Of a DNA stretch of 28,406 bases, positions 1 through 8,311 are shown in pieces; position 1 is the stretch's first letter; every line of letters starts with the position of its first letter. A program made the translations under genes and the position numbers. Below the pieces are notes generated by a model. It saw only the letters and a program-made list of their open reading frames with translations, was not told where the DNA came from and ran no database searches. Source of the DNA: a virus; the IMG/VR virus record IMGVR_UViG_3300030106_000056, positions 1 through 28,406 of that record; one strand, written 5' to 3'.

Positions 1-41
1 TCACACATAGCACGATGGCTAGGTAGGTTCTAAAATGAGAG

Positions 42-66
42 AGGGGGCTTCGCGGCCCCCTTTTTT
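42..66 (+). terminator. Rho-independent terminator, rightward
   Basis: A GC-rich hairpin has arms GGGGGC (43-48) and GCCCCC (55-60) around the loop TTCGCG. An A-T pair at 42/61 extends it, and six T residues follow (61-66). The T run is on the plus strand, so the textbook intrinsic terminator acts on rightward transcription entering from beyond the left edge. The minus-strand gene cluster also ends here, with its last stop codon at 69-71. On that strand the hairpin is followed only by TCTCTCATTTT, so it may terminate leftward transcripts less efficiently. Together these suggest a convergent-transcription boundary. Confidence 0.75.
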
Positions 67-68
67 AT

Positions 69-3000
69 TTATCTTTCATTAGAAACCCTACGTGCCTCTA
101 CGATTAACTCTCGCAATCCCTCTATGCTACCTAAATCTACATCAGGCAACCCTGAAGCGTCCCGTCTGGCTTGAACACGACTTAACGCTATAACTCTATC
201 CTCGCTAGGTAGCTTACGAAAGGCGTTAACAGCCATTACATAACCCGGATTAGATGAACCGCTAAATTGTGCTGATCTTAAAGACTCTCTAATGTTAGCA
301 AAATTATTCTTTACTAGATTTCTTTGTTCAAGAACCATCATCTTGTTAGAATAACGACCTTCCTTTTTTAGTCTAGCTTTAAGCATAGGCTCTCGCCCAG
401 CTAACATATTAGCCATGTCAGGTAAAAGTTCATTCACAAGTGCGGCCATAGTGTTGTCTATAACATCAACTCCAACTTTATAGGAGAAGTCATAGTCAAC
501 AAAGTTAAGGGATCGTAAATACTTTTCGTATGGTTTGTCACCTCTTTCAACATTAATACCAAGAGCAAGTTTCCATGTAGGTGCGAGTCGCTCCCTTTCT
601 CCCGACATTGGCTGAACTCTGCGAGGGGCATCAGCTTCTTTATTCGGACTTACGTAGCCACGCGCATTAAGTGGTATCATAAAGCCCTTTACAAAGGCAC
701 TGCCAGAAGATAGATCAGGCTCACCCTCATAGGTTTTGTAATAATTATCTCTCATGCCCATAGCCCGTTCAGCATCAATAACCATTGAGTACGGCTGAAA
801 ATATCGGGTCACGGTATTTCCTACTAATTTACCAAATGCTTTCTTTGTTTCTTCAGTTTTTGCTGCATCATTGTTTTCTGCAAATAAGTTGGAGACATCC
901 GATGCTAGTTGTCCGAAAGATTGATTAGCGCGGAAGTTACTTCCTGTTAGTGCTTTAATACCGTATCCAAAATTTCTGCCTCTATCCATGAACATCCAGT
1001 TAGTTAGGTTTTCAAATCCATCGTCCATAGACTCCGCATATCCCTTACCTTGGCTTCTTGAGATTTTAAAGTCTTTATCAATTTGATTCCAAACTTCAGC
1101 TAGATAAAGACCCGGTGCAAGAGGGAATTGTGGATCAATGTTGGTCTGACTCCCATCAGGATTTGTAACATAATTATATCTTTCAGGCGACTCTTCGCTT
1201 CTCCTATAATAGTACAGTCCTAACAACGCACTCATGCCCACCATATTACGAGCAACTTTTTCAGCATCTTTTACCAGATTGCCCTTGCCCATTGCTATGC
1301 GCAAAGCAGGTATATAACCTCCGGCTACGTTTGAGCCTACATATTCCATAGCTTTAAACATAAAGCGTGGAAATGGAATCATAATAGTGCTACCGGGGAT
1401 GCCATTTAATATGCGAAGCATAGATTTAAATGGTGCAAACGTAGGAGGAGAAGCATACGTTTTATCTAAGGCACTCTCAACTGCATCTGTAGCTAGTTCA
1501 GCAAAAGATGGGGGCGTGTCATTGCCCCTAACTGGACGAAGTGTAGGTGAGTCATTAATAAGTTCTTTAATATTGCCGTCACGAATTATCTGTTCTAGAT
1601 TTACACCCCATTCTCTTTTTAAATTGCGACTCAAGTCAGATAAAAAGTATGCGTTACGAGATAAAAATTCTTGTCCACGGTTTGGCGTATTTAAAAAATC
1701 TACGAAATCTTCTATCGGATTAAATACGAAATCAGATATACCACCTTCGCCCTTACCTGTAGCACGTTGGGCTTCGATAATTTGATCTCTATAACGAGTC
1801 AGAAGATGTGCAAATTCTGGTTGTTCCAGAATAATTTTAGTCATATCATCTGCATATTCAGGATTGCTAAACATGAAAGAATATGTATTAAAGCTATCCC
1901 GATATATATTGTCTTTAGATATAGGATTAAAACGTCGGGCAGCGTTTACTGCTTCTTCTCTAGCTGCAGAAAATTCACCAGATTTTGTATGACGAGCCAT
2001 ACGAACCCCGCGAATAATTGCATCTTGCAGTACGTATGTCAACCCTTCAAGTGGTGCGCGTATTAAAGTTGATTCAAAGTTTCTAGCAGCGGTGGCAAAA
2101 GCAGATACCATTAGTCCACGACTTATGTTTTCTGCACGTCTGATATTCTGACCTGTTTTTTTCAGCCCCATTTCAAATGGTATTTTACCCGCCAGCCAAT
2201 CCATCAAACCCGGCGCACCGTCTAGATCATCTTGCGCTTTTTTTCCAGCAGACCTAACCCGCTTTGTCCTGCCCATAGCTGTTGCCATAGCAGCAAATTT
2301 TTGTAGTCCTTTACCAAACTTGGTGCCTGAACCTACAGTCATTAAAATATAATCGTCTAGGCTTAATCCAAACTCGTCTAGAATTTTACGTAATTCATCT
2401 GAAGCAATAAGGTTGCCCTTAACGCTTTCACGAAACAGTGTTTCAATTACATTTTTGCTGCCTTTAAACGCTTCTGGATTAAGTTCTTTTACTTTAGCAA
2501 TTGTTGCTACAACAGCGTTTAGCTTTTCCGATTGGAAAATAGGATTACGGAAACCGTTGGGTCCAATGCCAAGATCATAAGCAACATCATCGTCTAAGCC
2601 TAAATCTTCTACCTTTTGTATTCCTAGTGTCTTGGCTTTTTCAAAGTCAATATAAGTCTTACCAAATGCTTTTTTAGATATAGCACCTCTACCAAGTTCG
2701 TTAATATCTTCATAATTATGAATAATTTCTTCCATAATATCATCGTGTTTTGCAGCTTCTGCCGCAGCAGCTTTAGCTTTTGCTTTCCGAACATCTTCTG
2801 TGCGACCCTTTATGTCGGAAATACGACCCTCTCGTTCTATCCTTGCTCTTGCTTTTTCTGCAGCGGCAAGCATTTCAGCAGTTTGAACACGATCACCACC
2901 TTTAATTACCTTGACATCTCTACCAATACTTTGAAGTCCTTTTTCAACTAAACTTCCCTCTTCTATAGGACCACCTGCAAATGTCATTCTTTTAGTTGTA

Positions 3001-3821
3001 ATGTCTGGTGTAATGGCACCGGCATCTTCTGCAAATTTGCGCATCTGTGCAGTCGCACCAGCTTTAGCCATTGCGGTTACAGCAACAGCGGGAGCATCAG
3101 CAACTTCTGCAAGCTGAATTAAATCACCAACAAACTTACGACCAGATGTTTCGGGAGCAAATGGTATTAAATCCTTACCTGTTAATCCGGTTAACCGTTC
3201 AAAGGTGCTGCCTTCAATAATTCCTTCTTGAACTGCACGAGTAAACGCAGCCATCGAACCCTCAAGTGTTTCACCTGTAGCTAACAAACCAGTGTTAAGT
3301 CCGCGCAAAGCCGTCACAGAGGGTTTTACTATAACACCATCCACCCCTGCTGCTACAACACTAACAAACGGACGCAAATAATCAGGGACGTTTGTTGCTA
3401 AAAACTCCTCGTCAGACAATACGTCATCAACAGGAGCGTTGAACTGGTCATACGCCTGTGCCGTACGTTCGTACGTAAATAGATTTTTTTCAGATTGGGG
3501 GATTTTGCTTTCAGAAATGGGTCCAAGGGATATACCTAAAGAGCCAAACCCTGTATCGTCTGTGGGAACAGACGGTCCTTTTACTTCATAACCATAAGGT
3601 GCTTCTCTTGTTCTGAAGTAGTATTCTTCGGCAGCTTGCTGCCCTAGAAACTCTTGCTCTAGAGCGGGATCATCAGAGGCGTCCTCGTTTAACATTTCAG
3701 CAAATGTACGGTGACGAGGGACTACAACATTTTCTTGAGTATCAATAGCAACGCTGATGTCTTCTTCATCAGAACTATCATCTATCATTTCTTGAAAGGT
3801 TCTATATCCTGTTTCAGACAT
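69..3821 (-). CDS. Large (1250 aa) putative internal virion / DNA-ejection protein
   Basis: The function is not established by any motif I can name with certainty. It is the last and largest gene of the leftward cluster. By size, position after the fibre and nozzle genes, and mixed helical composition, it is a candidate ejected inner-core protein comparable in role to T7 gp16 or P22 gp16. The first ~55 residues are very acidic and contain a duplicated RTFxEM motif (residues 7 and 38). A Lys/Ala/Glu-rich helical stretch lies near residues 320-370. Apolar segments near residues 810-825 and 860-873 could contact membrane. The C-terminal half loosely recalls the C-terminal regions of large phage polyvalent proteins (LPD38-like), which I cannot confirm. 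I see no lysozyme or transglycosylase signature. An in-frame ATG eight codons upstream exists. I chose the ATG at 3821 because GGAGG sits 6 nt before it and it forms a TAATG overlap with the preceding stop. Confidence 0.75.
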   Translation of the reverse strand: MSETGYRTFQEMIDDSSDEEDISVAIDTQENVVVPRHRTFAEMLNEDASDDPALEQEFLGQQAAEEYYFRTREAPYGYEVKGPSVPTDDTGFGSLGISLGPISESKIPQSEKNLFTYERTAQAYDQFNAPVDDVLSDEEFLATNVPDYLRPFVSVVAAGVDGVIVKPSVTALRGLNTGLLATGETLEGSMAAFTRAVQEGIIEGSTFERLTGLTGKDLIPFAPETSGRKFVGDLIQLAEVADAPAVAVTAMAKAGATAQMRKFAEDAGAITPDITTKRMTFAGGPIEEGSLVEKGLQSIGRDVKVIKGGDRVQTAEMLAAAEKARARIEREGRISDIKGRTEDVRKAKAKAAAAEAAKHDDIMEEIIHNYEDINELGRGAISKKAFGKTYIDFEKAKTLGIQKVEDLGLDDDVAYDLGIGPNGFRNPIFQSEKLNAVVATIAKVKELNPEAFKGSKNVIETLFRESVKGNLIASDELRKILDEFGLSLDDYILMTVGSGTKFGKGLQKFAAMATAMGRTKRVRSAGKKAQDDLDGAPGLMDWLAGKIPFEMGLKKTGQNIRRAENISRGLMVSAFATAARNFESTLIRAPLEGLTYVLQDAIIRGVRMARHTKSGEFSAAREEAVNAARRFNPISKDNIYRDSFNTYSFMFSNPEYADDMTKIILEQPEFAHLLTRYRDQIIEAQRATGKGEGGISDFVFNPIEDFVDFLNTPNRGQEFLSRNAYFLSDLSRNLKREWGVNLEQIIRDGNIKELINDSPTLRPVRGNDTPPSFAELATDAVESALDKTYASPPTFAPFKSMLRILNGIPGSTIMIPFPRFMFKAMEYVGSNVAGGYIPALRIAMGKGNLVKDAEKVARNMVGMSALLGLYYYRRSEESPERYNYVTNPDGSQTNIDPQFPLAPGLYLAEVWNQIDKDFKISRSQGKGYAESMDDGFENLTNWMFMDRGRNFGYGIKALTGSNFRANQSFGQLASDVSNLFAENNDAAKTEETKKAFGKLVGNTVTRYFQPYSMVIDAERAMGMRDNYYKTYEGEPDLSSGSAFVKGFMIPLNARGYVSPNKEADAPRRVQPMSGERERLAPTWKLALGINVERGDKPYEKYLRSLNFVDYDFSYKVGVDVIDNTMAALVNELLPDMANMLAGREPMLKARLKKEGRYSNKMMVLEQRNLVKNNFANIRESLRSAQFSGSSNPGYVMAVNAFRKLPSEDRVIALSRVQARRDASGLPDVDLGSIEGLRELIVEARRVSNER
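3666..3803 (-). repeat. Duplicated RTFxEM acidic motif in the N-terminus of the 1250-aa protein
   Basis: Residues 7-21 read RTFQEMIDDSSDEED and residues 38-52 read RTFAEMLNEDASDDP. The two copies are 31 residues apart and share R-T-F-x-E-M, then Ile/Leu, then an acidic Ser/Asp run. The surrounding sequence is low in hydrophobic residues, so these look like two copies of a short linear motif on a flexible acidic tail. Confidence 0.6.
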
Positions 3822-5509
3822 TAAAAACCTCCGGCGGCAATCCACTCACCATCTGAACCAAACATTGCAGTGATTATTTGATCTGAATTAGGCATCTTAT
3901 ACCGAACAATATCTCCAGCCATTAACACACCCGACTTACCTAATTTGGATATAGTCGTTGAATCTTGTAATCCAAAGTCAAAATTCTTTGTAGGAACGCC
4001 AGACGACCCCATTTCTCGTGCCGTATTTATTTCTGTTATTTTTGCACCAGTTCCAGTAAGAAAATCATCTAATATAAAAGTGCTTTCGCTGCCGCCAACT
4101 ACATCAAATTTTTCTGGAGTTCGCGACCAATTATTTATTTGATTTCCTAATTGTGTTTGATATTCATTAGCTGCAGTTAGTCCCATAGCACTAGACGAAG
4201 CATACAAGCCTCTAAACTGATCTACCGTATTTGAGTAGCCAGTAATATATGCAGGTCTTTTATTAGCAAAATCATATTTATAGAGGTTAGTAACGGCATC
4301 AAACTCACCTGTAATATTTTGATTTTGCAAATTCACTTTGAGGGCAGCATTAAATCTAGTTTCAGGATTTTTAAGTGTTGCGGAAGAGGATGTAGAGTCC
4401 ATATCAGTGATAGCATTTTGAATACCACCCACACGAATCCGTAGCATACCTGCTTGCTCAAGTTTACCAATTTTTTCTGGGCCATCTTCCATAGCCGCTG
4501 CCTCTTGAGTGAGTGTATCCGCATCCTGCATATATATTGCCATAAGTTGTTCCAAATCTGCAGGGCTATTAGCATTACGGATTTTTGCTTCAAGTAAGTC
4601 TAGTGCCAATTCTTTTTCTTTGGCCCCATACTTTTGATAATTAACAAGTTCTTCTCTTAGTTTTTCTTGCTCAAGAATTGCAATAGAAATATCTTGTTCT
4701 ACACCTCGTGTTTGCATTTCCCTAAGTGCAGTAGAAGCATATGTTCCATCAAGTTCAGCCCTTAGTTGTTGTGGAAGTTGTTGATTTGTAATTTCAGCAG
4801 CCTGTGCATTAGCTGCTGCCAAACGGGTTGTAGCTTTTCTGCCTTTAGTTGTTTCCTGAAGGTCTTCTAATTCAGCTTGCGCACGACGTGCGGCTACAAT
4901 TTCATCAGCAGTCATTGCACCAAGACCCGGTATTGTTAGACCCGTATCTGACATAACTGGACCTTGTTGTATATCAGAGCCTATATCACCAAAGGCAGCA
5001 CGGACATCAGATGGATCAGCCTTAAAGATACCAAACTGCGTACCTGCCGCAACACTCGCTGCAGTTCCCTCAAGATCAAGTGTGCTAGGAACTTGTGCCG
5101 CGCCAAACGCAACAGCTTGATCGTCAAAAGATAAAATATCGCCAGTTTCAGTTCCCTGAAACATTGCTTGTGCTGCCGCTTGTCTATTAAACTCACCCGG
5201 TTGTTTAGATAAAACATGAATTTGTTCTTGATTATTAAGTGCTTCGACAAACTCGTCATAACGATCTACCCCACTTTGTAGAACGGTTTGAATTTGACCA
5301 TCCGAAAGACCCATATCGCGTAGGCGTTGACCATACTTTTGATACTCACGAGTAAAAGCTGTCCTATCTTTCACTATTTGTTTTACTTCTTTACGTAAAT
5401 CAGCAGAGGTATTTTTTAAAGTTTCCGCATAATTTTCATCAAACTTTTCCATTTTTTCGGAAAGTCTTTTAGCGCCGCCAGCAATTGCAGATTGAAATCT
5501 AAACGCCAT
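3821..5509 (-). CDS. Putative internal virion protein, 562 aa
   Basis: Not recognised as a named family. The N-terminus (about residues 10-90) and a middle region (about 215-330) are rich in Lys, Glu, Gln and Ala and predicted by eye to be long helices. The last ~130 residues are more mixed and probably globular. No signal peptide or membrane segment is evident. It sits between the 164-aa gene and the 1250-aa gene, with one-base TAATG overlaps at both ends. A strong AAGGAG lies 7 nt before its ATG. The position beside the largest protein and after the tail genes suggests a second inner-core or ejection protein. That role is inferred from context only. Confidence 0.7.
   Translation of the reverse strand: MAFRFQSAIAGGAKRLSEKMEKFDENYAETLKNTSADLRKEVKQIVKDRTAFTREYQKYGQRLRDMGLSDGQIQTVLQSGVDRYDEFVEALNNQEQIHVLSKQPGEFNRQAAAQAMFQGTETGDILSFDDQAVAFGAAQVPSTLDLEGTAASVAAGTQFGIFKADPSDVRAAFGDIGSDIQQGPVMSDTGLTIPGLGAMTADEIVAARRAQAELEDLQETTKGRKATTRLAAANAQAAEITNQQLPQQLRAELDGTYASTALREMQTRGVEQDISIAILEQEKLREELVNYQKYGAKEKELALDLLEAKIRNANSPADLEQLMAIYMQDADTLTQEAAAMEDGPEKIGKLEQAGMLRIRVGGIQNAITDMDSTSSSATLKNPETRFNAALKVNLQNQNITGEFDAVTNLYKYDFANKRPAYITGYSNTVDQFRGLYASSSAMGLTAANEYQTQLGNQINNWSRTPEKFDVVGGSESTFILDDFLTGTGAKITEINTAREMGSSGVPTKNFDFGLQDSTTISKLGKSGVLMAGDIVRYKMPNSDQIITAMFGSDGEWIAAGGF
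3828..3832 (-). promoter_or_regulatory. Ribosome binding site that decides the 1250-aa start
   Basis: On the minus strand GGAGG is followed by a 6-nt spacer (TTTTTA) and then the ATG at 3821-3819. The alternative in-frame ATG at 3845 lies upstream of this site. The site overlaps the last codons of the 562-aa gene, so termination and re-initiation occur at the same place. Confidence 0.8.
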
Positions 5510-6003
5510 TATACTGCTCCTTTACGTGCCATAAGACCTTTTGGTTTTTCCTCAGTTTCTTCATTTGTTTCTTCACTATTTTCTTCTTTTATATCTTCTT
5601 TTGACAGCATGTCCATAGCTTTTCTTACAAGCATGGCATCTGGTTGTTCCATTTCGTCTTCATCCCCTACAACATATGAAATTTCTGCATTTTTAGCAAG
5701 CCCTTCCATAAGTTCTACAAGAACAGGATTTACCAGCACAGCTACGTCAATTGTGTGCAAACCCTGCATAACACCACCAAGTGTAAGTGTCTCCGCAATA
5801 GCAGTGAGTGGCACACCTGTCTCAATGATGTCAAGTAGACGACCTGCCATTTTATTATCTACGATACGAGATACATAAAAGTCAATGCCCTCTTCTACGG
5901 TTATCATCTTAGGAGGAGATTGCCACGGCCTAGCGCCAAGTTCATGGGTCATAGCCATGCCCGGAATAGGCATATCAAAATCTGATGTTTCTCTAAATGC
6001 CAT
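5509..6003 (-). CDS. Conserved-looking phage protein of unknown function, 164 aa
   Basis: The sequence begins with a Pro/Met/Gly-rich stretch (PIPGMAMTHELGARPWQSPP, about residues 12-31). A helical domain follows, rich in aliphatic residues and containing TGVPLTAIAETLTLGGVMQG around residues 62-81. A strongly acidic tail rich in Glu, Asn and Thr comes next, ending in a basic KGLMARKGAV. I recall related proteins in marine phage genomes without a function. GGGAGG lies 9 nt before the ATG, and the ATG overlaps the preceding stop as TAATG. It travels with the presumed ejection proteins, so it may be a minor virion component or a chaperone for one; this is inference. Confidence 0.7.
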   Translation of the reverse strand: MAFRETSDFDMPIPGMAMTHELGARPWQSPPKMITVEEGIDFYVSRIVDNKMAGRLLDIIETGVPLTAIAETLTLGGVMQGLHTIDVAVLVNPVLVELMEGLAKNAEISYVVGDEDEMEQPDAMLVRKAMDMLSKEDIKEENSEETNEETEEKPKGLMARKGAV

Positions 6004-6236
6004 TACACCGTACCTCCCGACATGCCTTCACGAATAGCGGCCATAGCCTGCATCACCACTTCAATTTGTGTTTTAGTTTGATTTTCACTATCCGCACGAG
6101 ACTGCGCAATTTTATTAGACACGAGAAGCCCACCGCGCTTGGGAGACTTTGCCATAGCCTTTTGTTTTTGAAGTGTGCCTACTTCACGTCGTAAGTTACG
6201 ACTAGCTAATACTCCGGGTTGACGTTCTATACTCAT
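6003..6236 (-). CDS. Small basic protein, 77 aa, unknown function
   Basis: This short Lys/Arg/Gln-rich protein has no membrane segment. Residues 31-42 read SPKRGGLLVSNK. This resembles the KRGGLASKK end of the 1100-aa protein encoded far upstream, so the two may share a short linear signal. The second half looks like an amphipathic helix rich in Gln, Met and Ala. GGAG stands 8 nt before the ATG. Its stop overlaps the next ATG (TAATG), tying its expression to the 164-aa gene. I infer a virion accessory role from context. Confidence 0.65.
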   Translation of the reverse strand: MSIERQPGVLASRNLRREVGTLQKQKAMAKSPKRGGLLVSNKIAQSRADSENQTKTQIEVVMQAMAAIREGMSGGTV

Positions 6237-6239
6237 TTT

Positions 6240-8111
6240 TTATGCTCCAAAAATCAATTTACTTGCAACGCTACCAGCCTGACTTGTGAGGACATCTGCA
6301 AAGAAACCACCAATAGCACCACTTTCTTCTGCGTCCAGTTTCAGTTGTGCCAGATCAGATTGTGTCTTGGCAGACAGTTCACCAAGCGCCATCTGTACAA
6401 TACGATCTTTGTCGTTTTCTGCGGAAGTCCATGCCCACTCCATTGTGTCAGCATAGTAGTTCCATAAATTATCATACGCCTGCTTAGAAATGTCAAGCAC
6501 TGCAGCAGCGTTTAGTTCATTTACCCGGTTGACTGCGGCAGTGTCAGCGGTAGCAATCTGACGACGCCACTGCGCATTGCTCTGTGCAATCACAAGCTGG
6601 TTCTGTGCGTTGAACTGGTCACGCTGATTGTTGATTTCAGCATTGAACCTGTTGACTGTATTAGCCTGCCCCGCATTGAACTGCGCCTGTGCGTTAGACT
6701 GTGTAGCGTTGAACTGTGAAGTCTGCGTAGCCAGATTAGCGAAAAACTGATCCACTTGGTTCTGGCTAGATGCATTGAACTGACGCGCAGCGTTGGTTGC
6801 GGCTTGGTCAGTAAACAGACTTTGAATACGCTGTTGCGCCTTAAACAAATCAGTCTGCTGTCTATTAGACAAGTTAGCCATATCCATGTTCAGGAATGAT
6901 TGTGCATTGATTACAGCAGCTTGTTGCCGATTGTTTAGATTAGCTGCATCCATCTGTGCTAGTGCAGCAGCTTCTGCCATGACCATAGCCTGTGAGTTAG
7001 ACAGGTTGTTCAAGTTCATGGTGTTAGCAGCACGGCTATTCTCAAGCTGCACCTGCTGCTCTGCAGTAAAGTTCATGTTAGCTACATCACTAATCTTGGC
7101 AGCATTCTGTACACGTGCTTGGAACTCTTGAGTAAACTCCATCTCCATAAATGCAGCGCGTTGTTGTGCAGCAAGCATAGCACGTTGTTGGCGATTTGAC
7201 AAGTTCTGCTGTTCAAACTGTGCAATGATAGCAGCATCTGCCTGTGCAATAGGCAAAGCGGACTCCATCGTAGCTTGTACAATAGCCTGACCAGCAAGGC
7301 TAGATGCACCAAGTCCACGTGCAGCCATCTTCGCTGTTGCATTGCGAAGTGCGCCAGCAGCCCACGCAGGTGGATTAGCAGCGTCAAAGTTTGCAGTGAG
7401 AGAAGCAAGCTGACCCTGAACGGTAGCTTGTGTGGAGGGGGTAGCTTCTGCAGCCTGTACTTGTTCAGTAAACTGTGCAGCAGTTTGTGCATCAGCAGCA
7501 CCAGAGATAAGTTCACCAGCTTGGATATCTCGTTGTACAGGATTGTCAATCAGAATGGCGTTACCCTGTGCGGCAGTGACATTGCCCACACTAGATGCCG
7601 TTTGCTGGGCCGCTGTGACCTCTGCACGGGGGTCTACAGTACCCTGTGCTGCTTGGGTAGCCTGAACTGCAGCATCAACCGCTGGTGCGGCTTGTGCGGC
7701 TTCCATGATATTTGCTTGCTTTTCTTCTGGTGCTGCCGCCTCTTGCGTTGCAGCCATAGCAGTAGGCACTGCTACTGCACCAGTAACTGTGCCACTACTA
7801 GGTGGTACATATTGACCCGCATCACTAGGAGTAAATGCGGCTTGCGTTACGGCACCCTGTGGAATACCCGGATCATACATGCGCTGCACAGTAGAATCTG
7901 GAATAGTGATAGGTGTCGTCCCACCTTCCTGCATCTTTACCGCGCCGCCGTTTGCCATCTGCATAGCTTTATTTTGATACGTTTGCATCTGCTGTTGACG
8001 CATGGGGTCTTGCGCAAGATAATCTTGAAACCCTTGCATATTACCCTGATAGCCCATAGCACGTGCTATCTTCTCCATGCCGCTAGGCTTAAATGCTCTG
8101 AACATTGCCAT
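6240..8111 (-). CDS. Hendecad-repeat virion protein, 623 aa
   Basis: I recall proteins of this style in uncultured marine phages without an assigned function. The N-terminus includes a short helical region and a Gly-Gly motif (ANGGAV, residues 53-58). An Ala/Gln/Thr/Pro-rich low-complexity region follows to about residue 240. Residues 303-544 consist of 22 consecutive 11-residue units in constant register, most starting with Asn, predicting a very long helix or right-handed coiled coil. The C-terminal 79 residues are different: Trp/Tyr-rich near 549-565 and then amphipathic, ending in an apolar Gly/Ala tail. The start overlaps the stop of the 66-aa membrane protein (TAATG). An internal core or ejection-channel component is plausible. 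A tail-length ruler is less so, given the otherwise short-tail gene set. Confidence 0.75.
   Translation of the reverse strand: MAMFRAFKPSGMEKIARAMGYQGNMQGFQDYLAQDPMRQQQMQTYQNKAMQMANGGAVKMQEGGTTPITIPDSTVQRMYDPGIPQGAVTQAAFTPSDAGQYVPPSSGTVTGAVAVPTAMAATQEAAAPEEKQANIMEAAQAAPAVDAAVQATQAAQGTVDPRAEVTAAQQTASSVGNVTAAQGNAILIDNPVQRDIQAGELISGAADAQTAAQFTEQVQAAEATPSTQATVQGQLASLTANFDAANPPAWAAGALRNATAKMAARGLGASSLAGQAIVQATMESALPIAQADAAIIAQFEQQNLSNRQQRAMLAAQQRAAFMEMEFTQEFQARVQNAAKISDVANMNFTAEQQVQLENSRAANTMNLNNLSNSQAMVMAEAAALAQMDAANLNNRQQAAVINAQSFLNMDMANLSNRQQTDLFKAQQRIQSLFTDQAATNAARQFNASSQNQVDQFFANLATQTSQFNATQSNAQAQFNAGQANTVNRFNAEINNQRDQFNAQNQLVIAQSNAQWRRQIATADTAAVNRVNELNAAAVLDISKQAYDNLWNYYADTMEWAWTSAENDKDRIVQMALGELSAKTQSDLAQLKLDAEESGAIGGFFADVLTSQAGSVASKLIFGA
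6480..7205 (-). repeat. 22 in-register 11-residue (hendecad) repeats
   Basis: This DNA encodes residues 303-544 of the 623-aa protein. Counting by hand, every 11 residues a new unit begins, usually with Asn: NLSNRQQ-type units alternate with others in the first half. QFNA-containing units such as NATQSNAQAQF and NAGQANTVNRF dominate the second half. No insertion breaks the register over 242 residues. Hendecads are known to favour straight or slightly right-handed helical bundles. Confidence 0.8.
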
Positions 8112-8311
8112 TATCTAAATCCCATAAATACTGATACCACCATTGCTACTACAAGAATAGTGCTACCCATAATCATTGCTTCTAATCGCCACATGCGTTT
8201 ATCAAGTGCCTCTAACTTTTCCTGCACGTTAGCGTACCGAATGGCACATTCTTTTTCATGTGCTTCCAGTTCCATTTGTGTTTTGAGTACAGGTTCCATT
8301 GACATCTTCAT
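8111..8311 (-). CDS. Small coiled-coil and transmembrane protein, XhlA/holin-like
   Basis: The 66-residue protein has a charged helical N-terminal part (about residues 10-45) with heptad-like Leu/Met spacing, containing KLEALDKRMWRLEAM. One transmembrane segment follows (about 46-64: MIMGSTILVVAMVVSVFMG), ending in Phe-Arg. This layout matches XhlA-type membrane proteins, which assist phage lysis; it could equally be a small virion membrane anchor. No endolysin is next to it. Its start and stop both form TAATG overlaps with its neighbours, and Met3 and Met5 are alternative starts with no better ribosome site. Confidence 0.65.
   Translation of the reverse strand: MKMSMEPVLKTQMELEAHEKECAIRYANVQEKLEALDKRMWRLEAMIMGSTILVVAMVVSVFMGFR

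Noticed and set aside
2010-2045. TTGACA with an AATTAT-like -10 inside the 1250-aa gene, minus strand
   Set aside because: The -10 matches only 4 of 6, it lies within coding sequence and no gene starts downstream of it; probably chance.
69-3821. Lytic transglycosylase domain in the 1250-aa protein
   Set aside because: I looked for the Glu-Ser and GxxQ-type motifs expected in ejected murein hydrolases and could not find a convincing set.
3822-3845. Upstream start adding eight residues to the 1250-aa protein
   Set aside because: The ATG at 3845 has no better ribosome site, whereas GGAGG is 6 nt before the ATG at 3821, which also overlaps the preceding stop.
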